This document shows, one piece after another, positions 54,957 to 64,000 of a stretch of DNA of 64,000 nucleotides (within the stretch, counting starts at the first letter, position 1; each line of letters opens with the position of its first letter). The notes under the pieces were generated by a model that made no database searches, was not told the DNA's origin, and saw nothing but the letters and a program-made list of their open reading frames with translations. The stretch is taken from NCBI GenBank assembly GCA_963847985.1, contig CAWKBS010000013.1:1-64000 (forward strand), read 5' to 3'. This DNA is from JAIBJN01 sp963847985. GTDB taxonomy: Bacteria; Actinomycetota; Thermoleophilia; Gaiellales; Gaiellaceae. Both the position numbers and the translations under genes were made by a program.

Positions 54957-57900
54957 ATGAAGCGCTCCGACCTCACGTCGATCTGCGTGATCGGCGCCGG
55001 GCCGATCGTGATCGGGCAGGCCTGTGAGTTCGACTACTCCGGGAGCCAGGCGCTCAAGGTGCTCCGTGCGGAGGGGTACCGGACGATCGTCGTCAACTCG
55101 AATCCGGCCACGATCATGACCGACCCCGGCTACGCCGACCGGACGTACCTCGAGCCGCTCGATCTGGAAGGCGTCAGCGACGTCCTCGAGCGGGAGCGGC
55201 CGGACGCGCTGCTGCCGACGCTCGGCGGCGGAACCGCGCTCGACCTGGCGCGGCGCCTCGAGGAGGAAGGCGTGCTCGCGGAGCTGGGCGTCGAGCTGAT
55301 CGGCGCCAGCTACGACGCCATCCGCCGCGCCGAGGACCGCGGGCTCTTCCGCGAGACGATGGGCAACGTCGGCCTGCGCGTGCCCGAGTCGGTGGTCGTG
55401 ACCTCGCCCGACGAGCTGCCCGAGGCGCTCTCGTTCCCGCTGATCCTCCGGCCGGCGTTCACGCTGGGCGGCCACGGCGGCGGGATCGCGCGCACCCCGG
55501 CCGAGCTCGAGCAACGGCTCGAGCGCGCGCTCGCCGAGAGCCCGGTGCGCCAGGTGCTCGTCGAGGAGTCGCTCGTCGGCTGGGACGAGTTCGAGCTCGA
55601 GGTCATGCGCGACGTGAAGGACAACGTCGTCGTCATCTGCTCGATCGAGAACCTCGACCCGATGGGCGTCCACACGGGCGACTCCGTGACGGTCGCGCCG
55701 CAGATGACGCTCTCCGACGAGGCCTATCAGGAGCTCCGCGACGCGGCCGCGCGCGTCATCCGCGCCGTCGGGCGTCGAGACCGGCGGCTCCAACATCCAG
55801 TTCGCGCGCGAGCGCGGGAGCGGCGAGCTGCGCGTGATCGAGATGAACCCGCGCGTCTCGCGCTCCTCCGCGCTCGCGAGCAAGGCCACCGGCTACCCGA
55901 TCGCGAAGGTCGCCGCCAAGCTCGCGGTCGGCTACACGCTCGACGAGATCCCGAACGACCTGACGAAGACGACGCCGGCGAGCTTCGAGCCGACGCTCGA
56001 CTACGTCGTCGTCAAGTTCCCGCGCTTCGCCTTCGAGAAGTTCCCCGGCGCGGAGGAGGAGCTGGGGACGCAGATGAAGTCGGTCGGCGAGGCGATGGGA
56101 ATCGGGCGGACGTTCACCGAGGCGTTCCTGAAGGCGATGCGCTCGCGCGAGCTCGAGCCGGGGGTGCAGACGCCCTGGGCGACGCTGGACGACCTGCCCG
56201 ACGGCGTCCATCCCTGGTTCCGCGACCAGCTCGACCGCGCCCGGCAGGCGCTCGCGGGGGCGCGCAGGAGCTCCGACCTCGTCGAGGCGGACTGGCTGAG
56301 GCTCAAGCGCCTCGGTTGGTCGGACGCGGACCTGGCAGACGCCTGGGGGGAGAGCGAGGACGCGGTGCGGTGGGCGCGCCGCTCCTGGGGCGTCCGCCCG
56401 TCCTTCCGGCGCGTGGACTCCTGCGCGGCCGAGGTCGAGGCGAGCTCCAACTACCTCTACTCGACCTGGGGTGAGGAGGACGAAGCCCGGCCGGACGGGG
56501 AGAAGCCGCGCGTCGTCATCCTCGGCTCCGGCCCCAACCGGATCGGCCAGGGGATCGAGTTCGACTACTGCTGCGTCCACGCGGTGCGGACGTTCGCCGC
56601 GCTCGGCTTCGAGACCGTCATGGTCAACTGCAACCCGGAGACCGTCTCGACCGACTACGACACCTCCGACCGCCTCTACTTCGAGCCGCTGCGGATCGAG
56701 GAGGTGCTCGAGATCTGCGCCCGCGAGCGGCCCGTCGGCGTCGTGATCCAGTTCGGCGGCCAGACGCCGCTCAAGCTCGCCCGCGCCCTCGAAGAGGAGG
56801 GCCTGGCCATCCTGGGGACGCCGTACGAGGCAGTCGACCTCGCGGAGGACAGGGAGCGCTTCGGTGATCTCTGCGGCCGCCTCGGCATCGACGTGCCCGC
56901 CTGGCGCATGGCCGACGACCCCCTCGAGGCCGTCGCCGCGGCCGAGGAGGTCGGCTATCCGGTGCTCGTGCGCCCGTCGTACGTCCTCGGCGGGAGGCGC
57001 ATGCGGGTGTGCTACGGGCCCGACGACGTCGCGGGTGCGGCCGAAGGCGCGGGCAGGGTGCTCGTCGACCGCTTCCTCGAAGGCGCCGTCGAGCTCGACG
57101 TCGACGCCCTCTGCGACGGGAGCGACACGTGGGTCGCGGCCCTGATGGAGCACGTCGAGGAGGCGGGCGTCCACTCGGGCGACTCCTCCTGCGTGCTGCC
57201 CCCCGTGGGCCTGCCCGAGGAGGTGCTCGCCGGGTGCGTCGACACGGTCACGCGGCTCGCGCCGGCGCTCGGCGTCATCGGGCTCATCAACGTCCAGCTC
57301 GCTCTCCAGGACGGGCGGCTCTTCGTCCTCGAGGCGAACCCGCGCGCCTCGCGCACGGTGCCGTTCGTCTCCAAGTCGATCGGGATCAACCTCGTCGCCG
57401 CCGCCTGCCGGTTGGCGGCCGGGGCCAGGCTCGAGGAGGTGCACGTCGCCGACCGGGAACCGCCCGCGCACGTCTCCGTCAAGGCCTCCGTGTTCCCGTT
57501 CGCGCGCTTCCCCGGCGCCGACGCGGTGCTCGGCCCGGAGATGCGCTCGACGGGCGAGGTGATGGCGAGCGCGGCCGATTTCCCCACCGCCTTCGCCAAG
57601 GCCGAGCGGGCCGCCGGGAGGCCGCTCCCGAGCTCCGGCACGGCCTTCCTCTCCGTCCGCGCGGGCGACAAGCCTGCCGCGGTCGTGCTCGCGCACAGCC
57701 TGGTGGCCCTCGGCTTCTCGCTCTGCGCAACGGGCGGCACGGCGTCCGCCCTCGCAGCCGCAGGGCTCGCGGTCACGCGCGTCCGCAAGGTCTCGGAGCC
57801 CGGCGACGGGCCGACCGTGGTCGACCTCGTCCGCCGCCGGAAGGTCGAGCTCGTCGTGAACACTCCGGACGGCCGCGGCGCGCGCTCGGACGGCTACCTC

Positions 57901-58038
57901 ATCCGCGAGGCGGCACTGCTCGCCCGCGTGCCGTGCGTGACCACCGTGTCCGGCGCCGCCGCGGCGGTCGAGGCGATCGCCCGCGCGACCCGCGGCGAGA
58001 CGCTCTCTCTCCAGGAACGTGTCGCCCAGACGGCTTAG
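54957..58038 (+). CDS. carB: Carbamoyl-phosphate synthase large subunit (one frameshift)
   Basis: About 1026 residues after correction. Two ATP-grasp halves: first with ICVIGAGPIVIGQACEFDYS, LILRPAFTLGGHGGGI, EMNPRVSRSSALASKATGYP; second with ILGSGPNRIGQGIEFDYCC, VLVRPSYVLGGRRM, ANPRASRTVPFVSK; and a C-terminal MGS-type allosteric domain (FSLCATGGTASALAAAG). An extra G in GGG 55770-55772 breaks the frame between VIRAVG and GVETGGSNIQFAR. Homopolymer position and otherwise full conservation point to sequence error. ATG start. Confidence 0.95.
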
Positions 58039-58723
58039 GGCGATCGCCGTCGAGGCGGTGGGGCCGTACGCGCTCGTCCGGCTGCGGCGGGGGGACGTCG
58101 AGCCGGGGATCCCGGGCCAGTTCTTCATGCTGCGCCCGCGCGGCCTGCTCCTCCCTCGGCCCATGAGCCTCTGCCTGGCTCCGGCCGGGGAGCTGGCGTT
58201 CCTCGTCGATCCGATCGGTCCCGGGACGCGCGCGCTCGTGGAGCTGGAGGCTGGGGAGGAGGTCGACGTGCTCGGCCCGCTCGGCAACGGGTTCGACCTG
58301 GACGTCGAGCGGCCGCTCCTCGTGGGCGGGGGCATCGGCGTCGCTCCGTTCCCGTACCTGTCCGAGCGGCTCGGCGGACCGCCGGCGCTCCTCGGCTTCC
58401 GCACGGCGCACCACGCCGAGGCCGCCGCGCTCGTCCCGAACGCGGAGGTCGTCCTCGAGCCGACGTACGTGACCGAGGCGCTCGACCCGGGTCACGATGT
58501 CCTCGCCTGCGGCCCCGAGCCGATGCTCGAGGCCGTCCGAGCGATCGCTCCGGACGCCCAGCTCGCGTGGGAGGCGCCGATGGCCTGCGGCTACGGCGGC
58601 TGCTACGGCTGCGCCGTCGAGATCGACGGCCGCCTGGCGCGTCTCTGCGTCGAGGGCCCTGTCCTCGGCGGGCACGTCCGGGGTCAGGCCCCGTCCGTGG
58701 CCGGAAAGGCCGCGGCCGCGTGA
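58019..58723 (+). CDS. pyrK: Dihydroorotate dehydrogenase electron transfer subunit PyrK
   Basis: 234 residues. FAD-binding part GQFFMLRP and LPRPMSLC; NAD-binding LLVGGGIGVAPFPYL and VLACGPEPML; [2Fe-2S] cluster motif CGYGGCYGCAV with a later Cys in LCVEGPVL. With PyrD it forms the class 1B NAD+-dependent dihydroorotate dehydrogenase. GTG start lies 19 bases inside carB. A palindrome-like element sits near its 3' end. Its stop overlaps the pyrD start (GTGA). Confidence 0.93.
   Translation: MSPRRLRAIAVEAVGPYALVRLRRGDVEPGIPGQFFMLRPRGLLLPRPMSLCLAPAGELAFLVDPIGPGTRALVELEAGEEVDVLGPLGNGFDLDVERPLLVGGGIGVAPFPYLSERLGGPPALLGFRTAHHAEAAALVPNAEVVLEPTYVTEALDPGHDVLACGPEPMLEAVRAIAPDAQLAWEAPMACGYGGCYGCAVEIDGRLARLCVEGPVLGGHVRGQAPSVAGKAAAA
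58674..58696. repeat. Palindromic element in pyrK, similar to that in manB
   Basis: acgtccggggtcaggccccg continues to gtcc at 58696. It shares acgtcc, ggggtc, cccc and gtcc in the same order with 36277-36309 and is also in frame, encoding GHVRGQAPSVAG near the C-terminus. Possible second copy of a small palindromic repeat. Confidence 0.4.
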
Positions 58724-59629
58724 TCCTCAACGCTTCCGGCTGCCTCGACGCGCTGACCGCGCCGGACGTGGCCCGCGCGCTCGACGTCTTCGTCACCAAG
58801 ACCGTGACGCCCCTCCCGCGGGAGGGAAACGAGCCCGTGCGGATCGCGGAGACGGACGTGGGGATGCTGAACTCGATCGGCCTCGCCAATCCCGGCATCG
58901 ACCGCTTCCTCGACGAGGTGCTCCCACGGCTGCTCGAGCTCGGGCCGCCGGTGTGGGTGTCCGTCGGCGGGTTCGCCGCGGAGGAGTACGCCGACCTGTG
59001 CGCCCGGCTCGACTCGAGCCGGGCGGCGGCGCTCGAGCTGAACCTCTCCTGCCCGAACGTGGCCGCGCCCGAGGACGAGGCGACGGCGATCGTGACCGCC
59101 GCGCGCGCGCGCGACCGGAAAGCCGCTCTACGCGAAGCTCGCGCCCGGTCTCCCGGACCTGCCGGCCGTCGCGCAGGCGGCGGCCCACGCAGGGGCCGAC
59201 GGCCTCTCGCTCGTCAACACGATCCGCGGCCTCGCGCTCGATGCCGTGACGCTGCGGCCCCGCCTGAGCACGGGCTCGGGCGGGCTCTCCGGCCCGGCGC
59301 TGCGGCCGGTCGCGCTCGCCGCTGTTCATGCCGCCTACCGCGCCACGGGCCTCCCGATCGTCGGCATGGGCGGCGTCGAGACCGGCGCTCAGGCTCTCGA
59401 GCTGATCGCCGCCGGCGCCTCGGCGGTCGCGCTCGGGACGGTCCTGTTCGCCGATCCCGGCGCGCCCGGACGGATCCGGCGCGAGCTCGAGGACGAGGCG
59501 GCTCGGCGTGGCTTCGCCGACCCGTTCGCCGCGCTGGGCGTCGCCCACTCGCCACTCGACGTCGAGACCTCCCGTGCTGTTGCCAGCGTTGCCGACGCCG
59601 GCGGGTCGGCGGAGAGCAGCTCGGGTTGA
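58720..59629 (+). CDS. pyrD: Dihydroorotate dehydrogenase class 1B catalytic subunit (one frameshift)
   Basis: About 302 residues after correction. Family marks: VFVTKTVTPLPREGNEP, MLNSIGLANPGIDRFL, ELNLSCPNVA, then in another frame TGKPLYAKLAPGLPDL, LSLVNTIRGLALD, GLSGPALRPVAL, PIVGMGGVETGAQALEL. The frame changes by one base within a run of GC repeats at about 59101-59113, a typical error site. The catalytic Cys of class 1B is in LSCPN. GTG start. No pyrF or pyrE gene follows. Confidence 0.92.
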
Positions 59630-59653
59630 AGGTCTGAGAGGCGCTGTTAGAAT
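59626..59653 (+). promoter_or_regulatory. Promoter for mihF
   Basis: TTGAAG (59626-59631), 16 bases, then TAGAAT (59648-59653). The -10 box ends 8 bases before the mihF ATG, so the transcript should be leaderless. This is the best sigma-70-like pair in the window. Confidence 0.65.
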
Positions 59654-59661
59654 GCCGCGCC

Positions 59662-59991
59662 ATGCAAGGCACCAAGATGCAGGTCCAGGCTCCCCTCCGT
59701 TCACTGGACCAGCGAATGGAGGCTCTCCGCCGGGCGAACGAGATCCGAGTGAAGAGGGCGAAGCTGAAGAAGGACCTGAAGGCTGGCACCGTCCAGATCG
59801 AGTCCATCCTCAGGAATCCGCCCGAGTACGTCGAGACCGCGAAGGTCTTCGACATCCTCATGGCAGTGCCGAAGTTCGGGCGCGTCAAGGCGGCCCGCTT
59901 CCTCAACCAGTGCCGAATCAGCCAGTCGAAGACCGTTGGCGGCCTGTCCGACCGCCAGCGCGCCGAGCTGGTCGCACTCCTGCGCCGCTGA
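59662..59991 (+). CDS. mihF: Integration host factor, actinobacterial type
   Basis: 109 residues. LRRANEIRVKRAKLKKDLKA, PPEYVETAKVFDILMAVPKF, GRVKAARFLNQCRISQSKTV and GGLSDRQRAELVALL match mIHF, a nucleoid protein found only in Actinobacteria that bends DNA with a helix-two-turn-helix. It lies directly before gmk, as in mycobacteria and Streptomyces. ATG start with its own promoter. Confidence 0.93.
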   Translation: MQGTKMQVQAPLRSLDQRMEALRRANEIRVKRAKLKKDLKAGTVQIESILRNPPEYVETAKVFDILMAVPKFGRVKAARFLNQCRISQSKTVGGLSDRQRAELVALLRR

Positions 59992-59992
59992 C

Positions 59993-60586
59993 GTGCGGCC
60001 CCGGCTCTTCGTCGTCACCGGACCGTCCGGCGCCGGCAAGGGCACGCTGATCCGGAAGCTCGTCGCCGAGCGCTCCGACCTCGCGGTCGCCGTCTCGGCC
60101 ACCACGCGCGCCCGTCGGCCCGGGGAGGAAGACGGCCGCGACTACCACTTCCTGACGGACGAGGAGTTCCAGCGCCGCGTCGACGCGGGCGACTTTCTCG
60201 AGCACGTGGACTACGTCTCCGGCCACCGGTACGGCACCCTCCGCGCCGAGGTCGACCGGATCCTCGCCTCCGGCCAGAGCGTCATCCTCGAGCTCGAGAC
60301 GCGCGGCGCCAAGGAGGTGCAGGCGTCGATCCCGGACGCGATCACGATCTTCATCGAGGCGCCGACCTTCGCCGAGCTCGAGCGCCGCCTGCGCGACCGG
60401 GCCACCGAGAGCGCCGGCGAGATCGGCGAGCGCCTCGAGCTGGCGCGCCGTCAGGCGGAGGAGGCGGGTGACTTCGACCACGTCGTGACGAACGACGACC
60501 TGGCGCGCGCGGTGGCCGAGGTGGGCGGGATCGTCGACCAGGCGCTCTGGGAGCCGAGCGCTGCAGGTAAGCTTCGAGCGCCATGA
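59993..60586 (+). CDS. gmk: Guanylate kinase
   Basis: 197 residues. P-loop TGPSGAGKGTLI, GMP-binding SATTRARRPGEEDGRDYHFL and YGTLRAEVDRIL, with EVQASIPDAITIFI. It phosphorylates GMP. GTG start one base after the mihF stop codon; the end overlaps the rpoZ ATG by 4 bases. Confidence 0.96.
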   Translation: MRPRLFVVTGPSGAGKGTLIRKLVAERSDLAVAVSATTRARRPGEEDGRDYHFLTDEEFQRRVDAGDFLEHVDYVSGHRYGTLRAEVDRILASGQSVILELETRGAKEVQASIPDAITIFIEAPTFAELERRLRDRATESAGEIGERLELARRQAEEAGDFDHVVTNDDLARAVAEVGGIVDQALWEPSAAGKLRAP

Positions 60587-60813
60587 TGTACCCACGCATA
60601 GACGATCTGCTCGCCAGCGCCGGCGGCTCGCGGTACGCGCTCGTTATCGCGGCGGCCAAGCGGGCCAGGCAAATCAACAACTATCACCACCAGCTCGGCG
60701 AGGGGACGTTCGACGACTTCGCCCCGCCGCTCGTCGAGTCCAGGTCGAAGAACTACCTGACCATGGCCCTCGAGGAGATCGCCGAGGGCAAGATCACCAT
60801 CTCGAACACCTAG
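60583..60813 (+). CDS. rpoZ: RNA polymerase omega subunit
   Basis: 76 residues. YPRIDDLLASAGGSRYALVI, AAAKRARQINNYHHQLGEG and NYLTMALEEIAEGKI show the omega fold. It helps assemble beta' and supports ppGpp action. The location after gmk is the usual one. Confidence 0.95.
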   Translation: MMYPRIDDLLASAGGSRYALVIAAAKRARQINNYHHQLGEGTFDDFAPPLVESRSKNYLTMALEEIAEGKITISNT

Positions 60814-60830
60814 GGGATCCCAGGCCCGGC

Positions 60831-61988
60831 GTGGCCCGCGTTCTCCTCGGCGTGACCGGTGGCATCGCCGCCTACAAGGCGTGCGAGCTCGTCCGGCTGC
60901 TCGTGCAGGACGGCCACGAGGTGACCCCGGTGCTGACGCCTGACGCGGAGCGCTTCGTCACCGCGCACACCTTCGAGGCGCTCGCGCGCCGCGAGGCCGC
61001 GCGCGACCTCTACCCGCACCTGGCCGACGCCGACCTGCTCGTCATCGCGCCGCTCTCGGCGAACACACTCGCCAAGCTGGCGCACGGGCTCGCCGACAAC
61101 GTCCTGACGCAGGCGGCGCTCGCCGTGCGCGGGCCGGTGCTTGTCGCGCCGGCGATGAACGTCCGCATGTGGGAGCACGAGGCGACGCAGGCGAATCTGC
61201 GGCTCCTGGTCGAGCGGGGGGTTCACGTGATCGGGCCGGAGGCCGGCGAGCTGGCGGAAGGCGAGCACGGCCCCGGACGCATGTCCGAGCCGGAGGACGT
61301 CTTCGCGCGGTGCCTCGAGCTCCTCGGGGCCGACGGGCCACTGCGCGGCAAGCGGGTGCTCGTCAGCGCCGGGGGGACACGGGAGCCGCTCGACTCCGTG
61401 CGCTTCGTCGGCAACCGCTCCTCCGGGAAGATGGGGGTCTCCGTGGCCCGGGAGGCAAGGCGGCGTGGGGCGGAGGTGACGCTCGTCGCGTCGAACCTGG
61501 CCGTGCCGCCGCCCGACGGGGTCGAGGTCGTTCAGGCTCCCTCCGCAGCCGACCTGGCGCGGGAGGTTCTCGCCCACGGCGAGGCCGACGTCGTCGTCAT
61601 GGCGGCAGCGGTAGCCGATTACCGCCCGGTCGAACCGGTCGAGGCAAAGCGTCCGAAGGACACCGAGACATGGACGATCGACCTCGAGCCGACCGAGGAC
61701 GTGCTGGCCGAGCTCGGCCGGCGGCGCCGGAACGGCCAGATCCTCGTCGGCTTCGCCGCGGACGAGGGCGAGGCGGGCCTAGTGCGGGCGCGCACGAAGT
61801 TGACAAGCAAGGGCGGGAACCTCTTCGTCTATAACGACGTATCTCGTTCTGACATCGGGTTCGAGTCGGACTGGAACGAGCTGGTCCTGCTCACGCCTGA
61901 GGGCGAGCAGGTCGTGAGCAGGCGAAGCAAGGAGGAATGCGCTGTGGCTATCCTCGATCGGGTCGAGGCCCTGTTGGGAGGGGTGTGA
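60831..61988 (+). CDS. coaBC: Bifunctional phosphopantothenoylcysteine decarboxylase / phosphopantothenate-cysteine ligase
   Basis: 385 residues, two steps of coenzyme A synthesis. CoaC part: GVTGGIAAYKACELVRLL, ISPLSANT-like IAPLSANTLAK, VAPAMNVRMWEH and EHGPGRMSEP. CoaB part: VLVSAGGTREPLDSVRFVGN, SSGKMGVSVA, VMAAAVADYRPVEP and VGFAADEGE. GTG start. The stop overlaps the ATG of the MoxR gene (GTGATG). Confidence 0.95.
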   Translation: MARVLLGVTGGIAAYKACELVRLLVQDGHEVTPVLTPDAERFVTAHTFEALARREAARDLYPHLADADLLVIAPLSANTLAKLAHGLADNVLTQAALAVRGPVLVAPAMNVRMWEHEATQANLRLLVERGVHVIGPEAGELAEGEHGPGRMSEPEDVFARCLELLGADGPLRGKRVLVSAGGTREPLDSVRFVGNRSSGKMGVSVAREARRRGAEVTLVASNLAVPPPDGVEVVQAPSAADLAREVLAHGEADVVVMAAAVADYRPVEPVEAKRPKDTETWTIDLEPTEDVLAELGRRRRNGQILVGFAADEGEAGLVRARTKLTSKGGNLFVYNDVSRSDIGFESDWNELVLLTPEGEQVVSRRSKEECAVAILDRVEALLGGV

Positions 61989-62962
61989 TGGACGAGCAAG
62001 CCGTCGAGCCGAACTTCCGTGTCGAGGCGTCCGCCGCGGCGGCGCTCGCCCAGAAGATCACAGCGAACCTACGACGCGTCATCCACGCGCCCGACGAGAC
62101 GCTCGAGTTCGCCGTCCTCTGCCTGCTCTCCGAGGGCCACCTGATCATCGAGGACTTCCCGGGGGTGGGGAAGACGACCCTGGCCAAGTCGATCGCCCGG
62201 TCGGTGGACTGCTCCTTCTCGCGCCTCCAGTTCACGCCGGACCTGCTGCCGTCGGACGTCACGGGGGTCAACGTCTTCAACCAGCGCTCGAACGAGTTCG
62301 AGTTCCGGCCGGGGCCGGTCTTCGCCAACATCCTGCTGGTCGACGAGATCAACCGCGCCTCGCCGAAGACCCAGTCGGCTCTGCTCGAGTGCATGCAGGA
62401 GCGCCAGGTCACCATCGACGGCGTGTCGTACCAGCTCGCGCCGCCGTTCATGGTCATGGCGACGCAGAACCCGATCGAGTACGAGGGCACCTACCCGCTC
62501 CCGGAAGCCGAGCTCGACCGCTTCACGATGCGGATCGCCATCGGCTACCCGCCGCTGGCCGACGAGGCGCGGATGCTCACCGAGAACGCCGCCGAGACGC
62601 CGCTCGACTCGCTCCAGTGCGTGGCGAGCGCGCAGGAGGTGCTCGGTGCGATCGAGAGCGCGAAGAACGTCTTCGTGGAGGAGAGCCTGAACCGCTACAT
62701 CGTCGCCGTGCTCCGACACACGCGCACGGACGCCCGGCTGTTCCTCGGGGCAAGCCCGCGGGCCGGCCTCGCGCTCCTGCGCGTTGCCAAGGCGCGGGCT
62801 CTGGTCGCCGGCCGAGACTTCGTCGAGCCCGACGACGTGAAGTCGGTGGCTCCGACCGTCCTCGCCCACCGGCTCATCCTCTCGCCCGAGGCGCGAGCGG
62901 GCGGCCTGGACGGCGCCGAGCTGGTCCGGGACACCCTCGAGCGAACGCCGGTCCCCGTCTAG
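61988..62962 (+). CDS. MoxR family AAA+ ATPase
   Basis: 324 residues. Walker A GVGKTTLAKSIA, Walker B ILLVDEINRASPK, QSALLECMQERQVTIDG, FMVMATQNPIEYEGTYPLPEAELDRF (part: ATQNPIEYEGTYPLPEA), and arginine-finger region ASPRAGLALLR. MoxR ATPases act as chaperones or activators, commonly next to DUF58 and transglutaminase-like genes, as here. ATG start overlaps coaBC. Confidence 0.93.
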   Translation: MDEQAVEPNFRVEASAAAALAQKITANLRRVIHAPDETLEFAVLCLLSEGHLIIEDFPGVGKTTLAKSIARSVDCSFSRLQFTPDLLPSDVTGVNVFNQRSNEFEFRPGPVFANILLVDEINRASPKTQSALLECMQERQVTIDGVSYQLAPPFMVMATQNPIEYEGTYPLPEAELDRFTMRIAIGYPPLADEARMLTENAAETPLDSLQCVASAQEVLGAIESAKNVFVEESLNRYIVAVLRHTRTDARLFLGASPRAGLALLRVAKARALVAGRDFVEPDDVKSVAPTVLAHRLILSPEARAGGLDGAELVRDTLERTPVPV

Positions 62963-62977
62963 GGCGCCGGCCTCTCC

Positions 62978-64000
62978 GTGCTGACAGACCGCGGCCGCTG
63001 GATCCTCGCCCTCGGAGGCGGGATCTACCTCGCCGCCTGGGCGCTCGGCTCGAGGGTTCTCTACCCGGTGGCGATCGGCCTCGTGCTGGCCGTCCTCGCG
63101 GCGGCCCTCTGGGTGCGCCTCCTCCGGCGCCCGATGACGCTGCGGCGGTCGCTCGGCCGCGGCGAGCGGCTGGCCGGCGACGACATCCCGGTGCAGCTCG
63201 AGCTCGACACGGAGGGCCTGATTCCCTCGGGCACGCTCGTCCTGCGCGAGAAGGTGGCGCGCCTGGGCGAGCTGGAGACGCCGCTCATCCGGCGGCACGG
63301 CCGCCTGCGCGGCCGCTACCTGCTCCGGCGCGTACCGCGCGGGCGCTACCCGATCGAGGAGACCGAGGTCGTCATCGAGGACCCCTTCGGCCTCGAGAGC
63401 ACGTCCGTCGCGCTCCCGACGGGAGCGTCGATCCTCGTCTACCCGCGGCTCGTCGACGTCGACAGGCTCTTCTCGGAGTCGGGTGCACGAACGCCGGAAG
63501 GGCGACGCCTGCTGATGCGGCGGCCGAGCGGCTTCGACCTCCACAGCGTCCGCGACTACCAGCAGGGTGAGTCCCTGCGGCGCGTGCACTGGCCGACGAC
63601 GGCCAGGCGGGGACACCTCATGGTCAAGGAGCTGGAGGACTCGCCGCGCGACGAGACCGCTGTCCTCCTCGACGCCGAGGGGGGCTCGGTCGTCGGCACG
63701 GCGCCGGATTCGAGCTTCGAGCTCGCCGTCCGCGCCGCCGGCTCGATCCTCAAGTCCCACGCGAGCCGAGGGCGCCGTGCGGCGCTCATCGTGAACTGCC
63801 TGCGGCCGCTGTACCAGCGCGTCCACTCGTTCGACGGCGACTGGCACCGGGCGCTCGAGATCCTTGCAGCCGTGGAGCCGGACGGGCACTCGTCCGCCGC
63901 GAACATCCTCGCCGACGAGGCCGGCCCGGCCGCCCGCTCGGTCGAGCTGACCGTCGTCACGTCGGCCCTCGCGCCGCGGCTCGTCGAGCGGCTGGCCCAC
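62978..64000 (+). CDS. DUF58 domain membrane protein (3' end cut off by window)
   Basis: At least 341 residues, still open at the window end. Two N-terminal membrane helices (WILALGGGIYLAAWALG, LYPVAIGLVLAVLAAALWV), a beta-rich region, then the DUF58 signature FDLHSVRDYQQGESLRRVHW and TTARRGHLMVKE. The C-terminal part resembles a von Willebrand A-like fold. DUF58 proteins pair with MoxR ATPases in an uncharacterised surface or envelope process. GTG start 15 bases after the moxR stop. Confidence 0.88.
   Translation, partial: MLTDRGRWILALGGGIYLAAWALGSRVLYPVAIGLVLAVLAAALWVRLLRRPMTLRRSLGRGERLAGDDIPVQLELDTEGLIPSGTLVLREKVARLGELETPLIRRHGRLRGRYLLRRVPRGRYPIEETEVVIEDPFGLESTSVALPTGASILVYPRLVDVDRLFSESGARTPEGRRLLMRRPSGFDLHSVRDYQQGESLRRVHWPTTARRGHLMVKELEDSPRDETAVLLDAEGGSVVGTAPDSSFELAVRAAGSILKSHASRGRRAALIVNCLRPLYQRVHSFDGDWHRALEILAAVEPDGHSSAANILADEAGPAARSVELTVVTSALAPRLVERLAH

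Noticed and set aside
55762..55780. Programmed frameshifting in carB and other genes
   Set aside because: No slippery heptamer, stimulator structure or conserved precedent; breaks sit in homopolymers and differ from gene to gene, so sequence error is simpler.
55756..58404. 882-residue open frame opposite carB and pyrK
   Set aside because: Antisense shadow of carB; low-complexity product.

Overview
The window is high-GC DNA that reads as an actinobacterial chromosome, most likely from a deep-branching class such as Thermoleophilia (inference). Evidence is the actinobacterial-type integration host factor (mihF) followed by gmk, rpoZ and coaBC; the dgt-dnaG pair; the pdxS-pdxT-yebC-ruvCAB-recJ-relA series; a BTAD-type regulator; and many genes with a TAnnnT box 6-9 bases before the start codon, as expected for leaderless transcripts. 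PyrK and a class 1B PyrD in the pyr operon differ from the class 2 enzyme usual in Streptomyces and mycobacteria.

Layout. 1-1183: 3' end of an rRNA operon (23S, 5S, terminator). 1190-3990: minus-strand secreted protein, HtpX-like protease, small protein, histidine phosphatase and cupin. 4010-7544: SDR oxidoreductase, dgt, dnaG, tRNA-Asn. 7545-14100: accessory region with decayed genes (methyltransferase, RTX-like repeat protein, a membrane protein), an allene-oxide-cyclase-like secreted protein, tRNA-Met(CAT), diverged repeats, and two downstream copies of the tRNA-Met 3' end that look like attachment-site remnants. 14100-28409: reductase, acetyltransferase, a homocysteine methyltransferase/MTHFR fusion, vitamin B6 synthesis (pdxST), yebC, Holliday junction genes ruvCAB, a secreted metzincin, recJ and the (p)ppGpp synthetase. 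28462-31110: a TIR-TPR protein next to a membrane diguanylate cyclase. 31118-39122: GAF protein, thioesterase, very large secreted M14 carboxypeptidase, phosphohexomutase, HIT protein, two overlapping CorA transporters. 39213-47388: sensor kinase, tRNA-Arg, a four-gene set (dipeptide-epimerase-like, DUF1611, two M29 aminopeptidases) that may recover D-Glu-containing peptides, a LysM protein and an HD-GYP phosphodiesterase. 47451-50758: RNase Z, small DUF proteins, methyltransferase, BTAD regulator. 50781-59629: pyrimidine operon pyrR-B-C-carA-carB-pyrK-pyrD with a PyrR-binding-like hairpin at the pyrR Shine-Dalgarno site. 59662-64000: mihF, gmk, rpoZ, coaBC, a MoxR ATPase and a truncated DUF58 protein.

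Sequence quality matters here. About ten otherwise intact genes, including dnaG, carA, carB and pyrD, carry single-base frameshifts, often in G runs or GC repeats. These are most simply sequencing or assembly errors. They should be separated from the real decay in 7.6-12.6 kb, where several frames and a stop codon are broken within each gene.
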